DNA from: JBBIRT01 sp037441725
GTDB lineage: Bacteria; Desulfobacterota; BSN033; UBA1163
Reading direction: 5' to 3'
Assembly: GCA_037441725.1 (NCBI GenBank)
Contig: JBBIRT010000098.1
Span: 1-12,031 of the forward strand
DNA length: 12,031 nucleotides
The notes beneath the pieces are model-generated. The model was not told where the DNA came from and searched no databases. It worked only from the letters and a program-made list of their open reading frames with translations. A program made the position numbers and the translations under genes. Shown one piece after another: positions 6,289-12,031 of this stretch (position 1 is the stretch's first letter; the number at the start of each line of letters is the position of its first letter).

Positions 6289-8298
6289 ATGTCCATTCCT
6301 CCTGGATATGCAGGAAAGGTTTTAATCATTTATTTGGACCACGAGGCTTCAGAAATCTTACCTTTGGATCGATTTTGGAAAACCTATGAGATTGATCCCC
6401 AAAAATGGTTAGGTGGGGATGGAGTGATTACTAAAATCCTTTGGGAAGATTATCACACTGCCATTGATCCTCTTGATCCTGAGAATGAGATCGTCATTGC
6501 CACCGGTCCCTGGACAGCCACTGCAGCACCACAGTCAGGAAGGGCCATGCTTGGCTGTATTGACCCCAAAACCGGAGGATTTAGCTCAGGATCATTTGGA
6601 TGGTTCTTTCCTTCCATGCTCAAATATGCAGGATTTGACATTGTCATCCTGAAGGGGAAGGCCAAGAGACCCATTTATATTTTTATTGATGATCAGAAGG
6701 TTTTATTCAGGGATGCCTCTCATCTTTGGGGAAAAGAGACCAGTGAAACGGTAAGGATGGTCAGAGAAGAGTTAGGGGAACGCTATGAAGGAGAGATCCG
6801 TGTCTTGAGTATCTCCGTGGCAGGGGAACATCTGGTTAAGTATTCTCCTCCCTGTTCGGATGGCACTTCATGTCCAGGCCGTTCAGGGGCAGGGACAGTA
6901 ATGGGTTCGAAGAATTTAAAGGCAGTGGCTGTACGCGGAACTGGAGAGGTCTCCCTGTTTGATCCTCATGGATTGTTAGATTCTTCCTACCTTGCAATAA
7001 AGAGTCTCATAGAGAAGGAGCCCTTGATCAAGCTCTGGCGGGAATATGGAGCAACAACCAGTTTAGGGACCGCAATGGATTGGCCAATTAGTGGAGCCAT
7101 GCTTGTGAAGAACAGAGAGGAGGCTGATTTTCCTCACTTAAAAAATGTGGGTTGCCTCGATTGTCCAAACCCCTGTTATCACTGGCTTCAGATCAAAAAG
7201 GGGAAATATTCAGGTCTGAGACACTTAGGTGGACATATGACCTTTCTGACGGTTTGTCTCAGGAATCTTGGGATCCAGGAGTTTGGGGAGTGGATTTACT
7301 TTGAGAGGCTTTTGCAGGAACTTGGTTTAGATCCTGCTTCTTTTTCGATGACCTATTCCTGGGCTGTGGATTGTTTTGAAAGAGGTATGCTGACCCTTGA
7401 GGATACAGATGGGATGACCCTGAAACGAGGAGATGCGGAACTTATTTGTGAAGTGGCACGGCGAGTGGCTTATCGCCAAGGGAAGTTAGGAGATCTTTTA
7501 GCCGATGGGGTTGCTGAAGCCAGCCAGAGAATTGGTCGAGGCTCTGAAAGGATTGCCCCTCATGTGAAAGGGAAAGAGTATATCCAAAGGGATGCAAAAG
7601 TTCAAGCCTTGATGTGGTCATTAGGGGCTTTGACGAGTCCTCGAGGAGGGGATTGGCTGAGACACCATAATGTCTGGGAGCTGGCCTTTTTTCCCGAGAA
7701 GAGAGATACTTACCTCAAATGGATTGGTAAAACCTGCACTGAGGTTTATAAGGAATCCTTGGAGAGGTTGGATATGCCTGAAGGGCTTAAAAAGAAGATT
7801 TTTGGAGATTCCCAGAGAGTAGACCTGGAATGGATCGAGAGTCCTAAGGGCAAGGCGTTGTTTTCAGTCTGGACAGAGAATCTGGTAGCCCTTTTCAATT
7901 CACTGGTGACCTGCATGTTCGGTTCTGCGACCATGTTCCTCATGGTGGGAATTGGCCCAACCACCTATTCAGAGATCCTAAACAAGATTACGGGTTGGAA
8001 TACTTCTTATGATGAGTTGATGCGAATTGGAGATAGGATTTTCAATCTTCAGAGGCTGTTCAATTATCGAATAAAAGGCTGGGATCATAAGGATGACACC
8101 TTTGCAGACCAACGGGCCTATGAACCTGCCCAGATGGGAATTTATAAAGGGAGGGTTGTTCCTTGGAATGAGGTGCTTCAGGAATATTATAGGATTCGAG
8201 GCTGGTCAAAAGAGGGGGTCCCGACGAAGGCCAAAATTGAAGAGTTGGATTTAGGAGAAGCGACGAAAGCGTTAGACCTTCCAGAGGAAATCAACTGA
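6289..8298 (+). CDS. Aldehyde:ferredoxin oxidoreductase family large subunit (W/Mo-bispterin)
   Basis: A 669-residue member of the AOR family, which uses a tungsten- or molybdenum-bispterin and one [4Fe-4S] cluster, often to oxidise aldehydes to acids. The N-terminal part has GYAGKVLIIYLD, ATGPWTATAAPQSGRA, YAGFDIVILKGKA, DASHLWGKET and SGAGTVMGSKNLKAVAVRG, all AOR hallmarks. The cluster ligands are visible as CLDCPNPC (Cys289, 292, 296) plus Cys542 in FNSLVTC. The usual pterin-site motif DxxGLC reads NSLVTC here, with Asn537 in place of Asp, and the region GGFSSGSFGWFF also departs from the common form. This hints at a divergent subgroup. AOR relatives include formaldehyde and glyceraldehyde-phosphate oxidoreductases, carboxylate reductases and the benzoyl-CoA reductase BamB, and the sequence alone does not tell which reaction applies. 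AGAGGAG six bases before the ATG supports the start. It ends the operon. Confidence 0.93.
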   Translation: MSIPPGYAGKVLIIYLDHEASEILPLDRFWKTYEIDPQKWLGGDGVITKILWEDYHTAIDPLDPENEIVIATGPWTATAAPQSGRAMLGCIDPKTGGFSSGSFGWFFPSMLKYAGFDIVILKGKAKRPIYIFIDDQKVLFRDASHLWGKETSETVRMVREELGERYEGEIRVLSISVAGEHLVKYSPPCSDGTSCPGRSGAGTVMGSKNLKAVAVRGTGEVSLFDPHGLLDSSYLAIKSLIEKEPLIKLWREYGATTSLGTAMDWPISGAMLVKNREEADFPHLKNVGCLDCPNPCYHWLQIKKGKYSGLRHLGGHMTFLTVCLRNLGIQEFGEWIYFERLLQELGLDPASFSMTYSWAVDCFERGMLTLEDTDGMTLKRGDAELICEVARRVAYRQGKLGDLLADGVAEASQRIGRGSERIAPHVKGKEYIQRDAKVQALMWSLGALTSPRGGDWLRHHNVWELAFFPEKRDTYLKWIGKTCTEVYKESLERLDMPEGLKKKIFGDSQRVDLEWIESPKGKALFSVWTENLVALFNSLVTCMFGSATMFLMVGIGPTTYSEILNKITGWNTSYDELMRIGDRIFNLQRLFNYRIKGWDHKDDTFADQRAYEPAQMGIYKGRVVPWNEVLQEYYRIRGWSKEGVPTKAKIEELDLGEATKALDLPEEIN

Positions 8299-8392
8299 TC
8301 TGACTAAGGAATGCCCCACTCATTCGGGGAATTAGGCAGGGATGAATGGCACAGGGTGAAAGATTGTTCGGTAAATAACCCTCCAACTGTAA

Positions 8393-9619
8393 TTAAACGT
8401 TCTTACCTTTCAAATGGATTGGTCTTAGAGACAAAATAAGGACAAGTCCAATTGCAACCGCAATGAGGCATCCCCAAAAAGCAGTCTTATAATTTGCAGT
8501 CAAATCAAAGAGAGAACCGGTGAAGATGGGGCCTATAAAACCTCCAAGTGCACCTGAAAAAGCGACCAAGCCAAACAGGAGGCCGTGCGAGCGAATCCCA
8601 AAATATTCTGCGACAATCGGAGAAATTACTGTGAAAAAGCCCCCGTGAGTAAACCCATACATAGCTGCAAAGAGATAGAGCATCCAGAGACTCTTTGAAA
8701 TTTGTAACCATAAGAGTACAATGATCAGTAAAATAAAACATAAGATCATGGAGCGTCGGTTACCAATACGATCGATGGTGTTTCCAATAAAAAATCGACC
8801 AACCATACTGACGCCACCAATCATGGAGAGAATGCTGGCCGCTGTTGTGGGGGATAGACCAATATCGATGGCATGGGGGACAATATGAACCATAATGCTG
8901 AGGAGGGTGAAACAGACAGAGAGATTGGCAAAGAAAATTATCCAGAACTGTCTGGTCCTTATCGCTTCTCTGAAAGATGTCTCTCCAACCTCTAACCTTA
9001 ATACACGGGTTTCAGGTTTTTTTGCATCTGGAAGGAGTCCCATCTGTGCAGGATCATGGCGTAAAACCTGTGCGATGAGCACAATCAAAACCATCCCCAT
9101 TCCGCCTATGATGGAATAGGCTTTTCGCCAGCCAAAGTTCTCGATGAGCAGACTTGCCATAAGGGGCATGACCATCTGCCCGAACCCTGTACCCATCTTC
9201 ACTATTCCTGTCATGATACCTCTTTGCCTGACAAACCATCTTGCCGTTGTATTAAGGGGAATGACATCGACAGCACTCAATCCAACACCAAAAAGAAGAC
9301 TATAATAAAGATACAACTGCCATGGAGTATGGATTGTGGAGATGAGTAGGATTGAGGTGCCGAAAAAGAGTCCTGCCACTGTCATCAAGACACGGGGACC
9401 AAACTTGTCGCACAGTCTACCAACAAGAATCCCGAAGAGACCTGAGAGGAGAAAAGCCAAGGAGTGTACCCCAGAGAGGGTTGCCCTTGAGCAGTCAAAC
9501 TCTGCAATCAGAGGTTTGAAGAAGACACCGAAAGAAACATATGTCCCAACACCTATGGCCTGAATGCCAGCGCAGGAGGCTATGATCCAGTAGCCATAGA
9601 AAAAGGAAAATTTTTTCAT
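8393..9619 (-). CDS. MFS transporter, monocarboxylate / oxalate-formate antiporter type
   Basis: A 408-residue inner-membrane protein with about 12 hydrophobic helices in two halves, split by a hydrophilic loop at about 185-222. The start FFYGYWIIASCAG, the motif A loop GRLCDKFGPR (67-76) and RWFVRQRGIMTGI (127-139) are typical of the monocarboxylate-porter and OFA (oxalate:formate antiporter) branches. It likely moves an organic acid by proton symport or antiport; the substrate cannot be told. GAGGG nine to ten bases before the ATG supports the start. It runs towards the AOR operon with a 94-bp gap between the two stops, so it is a separate unit. A metabolic link, for example export or uptake of the acid handled by the AOR, is only inference. 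It diverges from the ATPase gene. Confidence 0.88.
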   Translation of the reverse strand: MKKFSFFYGYWIIASCAGIQAIGVGTYVSFGVFFKPLIAEFDCSRATLSGVHSLAFLLSGLFGILVGRLCDKFGPRVLMTVAGLFFGTSILLISTIHTPWQLYLYYSLLFGVGLSAVDVIPLNTTARWFVRQRGIMTGIVKMGTGFGQMVMPLMASLLIENFGWRKAYSIIGGMGMVLIVLIAQVLRHDPAQMGLLPDAKKPETRVLRLEVGETSFREAIRTRQFWIIFFANLSVCFTLLSIMVHIVPHAIDIGLSPTTAASILSMIGGVSMVGRFFIGNTIDRIGNRRSMILCFILLIIVLLWLQISKSLWMLYLFAAMYGFTHGGFFTVISPIVAEYFGIRSHGLLFGLVAFSGALGGFIGPIFTGSLFDLTANYKTAFWGCLIAVAIGLVLILSLRPIHLKGKNV

Positions 9620-9641
9620 ATAAATAATCCCTCATAGATTT

Positions 9642-9651
9642 GCCAGCTGGC
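9642..9651. repeat. Perfect 10-bp palindrome upstream of the MFS gene
   Basis: GCCAGCTGGC is a perfect palindrome, G+C-rich within an AT-rich gap. It lies 23 bp before the MFS start and 13 bp upstream of the plus-strand -35 box. This would suit a dimeric regulator, or a small hairpin in the MFS mRNA leader. One 10-bp palindrome is weak evidence by itself. Confidence 0.35.
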
Positions 9652-9664
9652 TAAAAATATTCTT

Positions 9665-9693
9665 ATGACATATAAAAAGAAAATCGGTATAAT
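9665..9693 (+). promoter_or_regulatory. Probable sigma70-like promoter reading towards the ATPase
   Basis: ATGACA (9665-9670, five of six) and a perfect TATAAT (9688-9693) are 17 bases apart, the best promoter match in the window. Transcription would begin near 9700 and give a leader of about 247 bases before the ATPase start codon. Confidence 0.5.
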
Positions 9694-9720
9694 AATACAT
9701 CTTGGGATTGATTCATACAA
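9692..9720 (-). promoter_or_regulatory. Possible promoter of the MFS gene, overlapping the divergent one
   Basis: On the minus strand TTGTAT (9720-9715) and TATTAT (9697-9692) are 17 bases apart. The -10 box matches five of six positions, the -35 box only three. The -10 overlaps that of the opposing promoter, so polymerase could occupy only one at a time. The MFS leader would be about 65 bases. Confidence 0.35.
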
Positions 9721-9946
9721 TATTTTTTTCAATGACAATGTCCGGTCCCGAAATTGTTGAGAAATCCCGTCCTGTTGGTTATACCTGTTGAGGCGTCCAA
9801 GCGCACATATTCCCATTGACGAGAGGAGAAGCTGCGAAAAATTTTACTCCGTTGAGATGTCTGAAATGTGGAATGCAATATCTTTAACAAAATAATCTAA
9901 GGAAAGAGATAAATTCAAAGTGATGGGAAAGATAAAATAGCAGAAA
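9700..9946 (+). other. Long untranslated leader before the ATPase gene, no gene recognised
   Basis: The stretch between the proposed start point and the ATPase ATG holds no gene I can support. I compared it by eye with yybP-ykoY manganese and M-box magnesium riboswitches, which often precede cation pumps, and did not find their conserved cores. A stop-free stretch reads from 9761 to a TAA at 9895 on the plus strand. Its only ATGs (9857 and 9866) would give very short peptides without a ribosome binding site. GTTGAG occurs three times (near 9755, 9787 and 9851), possibly by chance. The leader may be regulatory, the relic of a gene, or plain spacer. Confidence 0.35.
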
Positions 9947-12031
9947 ATGAAAAATTGGTACAACCTGACTCCTGATGAAACGATAGATGAGCTAAAAAGC
10001 AATAGGGATTACGGCCTGACAATGACCGAGGCTCATCGGCGTTTGACAGAATATGGCCCAAATGAACTTCAGACTTCCCGGGGAGTTTCGGCCTGGTCCG
10101 TCCTTTTTTCCCAGTTCAAAAACATCCTGATTCTCATCCTCCTCTTTGCCGTCATCCTTTCTGCCTCCCTTGGCCATACCCTTGAAGCCATAGCCATTGG
10201 GGTCCTTATTTCATTTGCAGTACTTTTGGGATTCTTCCAGGAGTACAGGGCTGAACGGGCTGTTGAAGCATTGAGGAAGATGACAGCTCCTACAGCATCT
10301 GTGATTCGGGATAGAAAAGAGATGGAGATCCCTGCAAGGGAAGTTGTTCCTGGCGATATCATCCTGATTCGGGCCGGCAATCGAATTCCTGCCGATGCCC
10401 GGTTGGTTGAGACTGCAAATCTTCAGCTTGACGAGGCTGCCCTCACAGGTGAATCGGTCCCTGTAGAGAAGAATAGTGCTCCTCTTGCTGGTGAGGAATT
10501 AAATGTTGGGGACCGGAAGAATATGGTCTATGCCGGTACGGTTGCCACCTATGGCCGTGGCAAGGCCGTTGTGGTTGCCACAGGGATGGAAACCGAATTC
10601 GGCAAGATCGCAGGGATGCTTCAAACCATAGAAACAGGGAAGACCCCCCTCCAAGAAAATTTGGATAAGGTCGGCCATCTCCTCGCTCGGGCCGGTGTCG
10701 TTGTGGTTGTGCTGATTGTGGGTTTAGGTCTTCTCAGGGGCTACCCTTTTCTCGAAATCTTCATCTTTGGTATTGCCCTTGCTGTAGCAGTTGTCCCGGA
10801 GGCCCTCCCAGCCGTGGTGACGATCTCACTGGCCATCGGCGTCCAGAGGATGGTGAAGCGAAACGTCCTCATCCGCCGACTGCCAGCTGTGGAGACCCTC
10901 GGAAGTACATCAGTCATCTGTTCTGACAAGACAGGAACACTGACCAAGGACGAAATGACAGTCCGTAAGATCTTCGTCGATAGGAAAATGATCAATGTTT
11001 CAGGAGAAGGCTATAATCCCATTGGGGAATTTTCAAACAATGACCCCAACATTATGTCATCTCTGGCTTTGAGGGAACTTCTTAAGGCTGGGGTCCTTGC
11101 TTCCGATACCTACCTGATCCGAGATGATCAGGAGGATCAATGGCATATCAAAGGAGATCCTACCGAGGGAGCCCTTGTCGTTGCTGCTGCAAAAGTGGGG
11201 ATCCATAAGGACAAGCTTGATGAAATATTTCCGAGGATAAATGAAATTCCATTTTCTTCCGAGACAAAGCGAATGACCACAATTCACTCTGTCCCTGGTG
11301 GTACAGTGGCCTATTCTAAAGGAGCTCCTGAGGTTATCGCTGCTTCCTGTACTTACCAGTTGACAGAGGAAGGAGAGATCTCCCTCAACGAAAGAGACAG
11401 AAGTGTAATTCTTCAAACCGCTCAAGCAATGGCAAACGATGCCCTACGTGTTCTGGCTCTTGCTAAAAAACCTGGAGCTTCGGTGGTGGATGCTGAAAAA
11501 GAGATGGTTTTTCTTGGCCTTGTAGGTATGATTGATCCCCCACGGCCAGAAGCCAAAGGGGCGGTAAGGACATGCGAAGAGGCAGGCATCAAGGTGGTGA
11601 TGATCACCGGAGACCACCCAATTACTGCAAAGGCCATTGCCAGCGAGCTCGGCATCCTCAAAGGTGGACGTGTGGTCACCGGTGCGGAACTGGAGAAGAT
11701 GAACGAGGCAGAGTTGGAACAAGAGGTGGAGAAGATTCAAGTCTACGCTCGTGTCTCTCCGGCCCACAAGCTCCGTGTGGTCGGAGCCCTCCAGAAAAAG
11801 GGACATTTTGTTGCCATGACAGGCGATGGGGTGAACGATGCCCCTGCCCTCAAGAAGGCAGACATCGGTGTGGCCATGGGCATGACTGGTACGGATGTGA
11901 CTAAGGAAGCCGCGGCAATGAACTTGACCGATGATAACTTTGCCTCCATCGTCGCCGCATTGGAGGAGGTTCGCGGTGTCTTTGTTAATATTAAAAAGTA
12001 TCTGATGTATCTCCTCTCATCGAACATCTGT
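9947..12031 (+). CDS. P2-type cation-transporting ATPase (Ca2+-ATPase-like), partial
   Basis: The first 695 residues of a P-type ATPase that runs off the right edge; the family has about 900. It pumps a cation across the inner membrane using ATP. Parts in order: an N-terminal cation-ATPase domain (1-65, with GLTMTEAHRRL and YGPNEL), membrane helices 1-2, the actuator domain with TGES (167-170), the helix 4 ion-site motif PEALPAV (from 284), the phosphorylated Asp327 in DKTGTLT, the ATP-binding KGAPE (458-462), and the hinge TGDGVNDAPALKKADIG (from 625). The layout fits the P2A (SERCA/PMR1/YloB-like) branch, although PEAL replaces the common PEGL. Helices 5-6, which would settle the ion, lie beyond the window. 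A TAG at 9938-9940 fixes the ATG at 9947, which lacks a clear Shine-Dalgarno. Parts of the gene are richer in G+C (over 60% in two sampled 60-base lines, 10801 and 11641) than the AOR gene (about 42% at 7561), which may hint at a separate origin. Confidence 0.93.
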   Translation, partial: MKNWYNLTPDETIDELKSNRDYGLTMTEAHRRLTEYGPNELQTSRGVSAWSVLFSQFKNILILILLFAVILSASLGHTLEAIAIGVLISFAVLLGFFQEYRAERAVEALRKMTAPTASVIRDRKEMEIPAREVVPGDIILIRAGNRIPADARLVETANLQLDEAALTGESVPVEKNSAPLAGEELNVGDRKNMVYAGTVATYGRGKAVVVATGMETEFGKIAGMLQTIETGKTPLQENLDKVGHLLARAGVVVVVLIVGLGLLRGYPFLEIFIFGIALAVAVVPEALPAVVTISLAIGVQRMVKRNVLIRRLPAVETLGSTSVICSDKTGTLTKDEMTVRKIFVDRKMINVSGEGYNPIGEFSNNDPNIMSSLALRELLKAGVLASDTYLIRDDQEDQWHIKGDPTEGALVVAAAKVGIHKDKLDEIFPRINEIPFSSETKRMTTIHSVPGGTVAYSKGAPEVIAASCTYQLTEEGEISLNERDRSVILQTAQAMANDALRVLALAKKPGASVVDAEKEMVFLGLVGMIDPPRPEAKGAVRTCEEAGIKVVMITGDHPITAKAIASELGILKGGRVVTGAELEKMNEAELEQEVEKIQVYARVSPAHKLRVVGALQKKGHFVAMTGDGVNDAPALKKADIGVAMGMTGTDVTKEAAAMNLTDDNFASIVAALEEVRGVFVNIKKYLMYLLSSNIC

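Noticed and set aside
8314..8329. CCCC...GGGG hairpin between the AOR stop and the MFS stop, as a terminator
   Set aside because: The stem is only four base pairs, the flanking bases do not extend it, and no T-run follows on either strand. The 94-bp gap shows no convincing terminator.
9616..9816. Minus-strand 66-codon reading frame overlapping the MFS start
   Set aside because: It covers the promoter region, has no ribosome binding site and no recognisable domain, and its end collides with the MFS start. Treated as chance.
9700..9946. yybP-ykoY or M-box riboswitch before the ATPase
   Set aside because: The conserved loop sequences of these classes were looked for by eye and not found.
11057..11425. 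Minus-strand 122-codon frame within the ATPase, and other long opposite-strand frames from 10069 to 12027
   Set aside because: They lie wholly inside an unmistakable P-type ATPase frame and show no motif of their own.

Overview
The window looks like chromosomal DNA of a strictly anaerobic bacterium. A syntrophic or sulfate-reducing Desulfobacterota-type lineage is the best guess. This rests on a tungsten/molybdenum aldehyde:ferredoxin oxidoreductase (AOR) operon, a Cache sensor of the kind common in that group, a biotin-type acyl-CoA carboxyltransferase and moderate-to-low G+C. The lineage is inferred from gene content, not from a marker gene. No rRNA, tRNA, CRISPR array, insertion sequence or phage gene was found.

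Layout, left to right. (1) 1-912 (-): N-terminal part of an acyl-CoA carboxylase carboxyltransferase subunit, running off the left edge. (2) 1053-2114 (+): a membrane-anchored Cache sensor that stops right after its second membrane helix and has no output domain. (3) 3693-2118 (-): a glycosyltransferase/methyltransferase fusion split by one in-frame TAG, followed by an overlapping 57-residue membrane protein. (4) 3860-8298 (+): a four-gene operon with a PEBP/YbhB-like protein, an FAD/NAD(P)H oxidoreductase, a ferredoxin with four predicted [4Fe-4S] clusters and an AOR large subunit. (5) 9619-8393 (-): an MFS transporter of the monocarboxylate or oxalate/formate antiporter type. (6) 9947-12031 (+): a P2-type cation ATPase, cut by the right edge after residue 695.

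How the genes work together. The FAD, polyferredoxin and AOR genes match the subunit set of the three-subunit bacterial AOR known from Aromatoleum. The likely job is two-electron chemistry at a tungsten- or molybdenum-pterin, wired through 4Fe-4S clusters to an FAD/NAD(P)H module. The substrate cannot be read from the sequence. The convergent MFS transporter may carry an organic acid, but no shared transcript is implied. The MFS and ATPase genes diverge from a 327-bp gap in which two sigma70-like promoters with opposite orientation overlap at their -10 boxes. A leader of about 247 nt precedes the ATPase.

The observations most worth following are the in-frame amber codon inside the SAM-binding motif of the fusion, the PEBP gene with two near-identical ribosome binding sites 84 bp apart that could give an exported and a cytosolic form, the AOR operon with an altered pterin-site motif, and the output-less Cache sensor.
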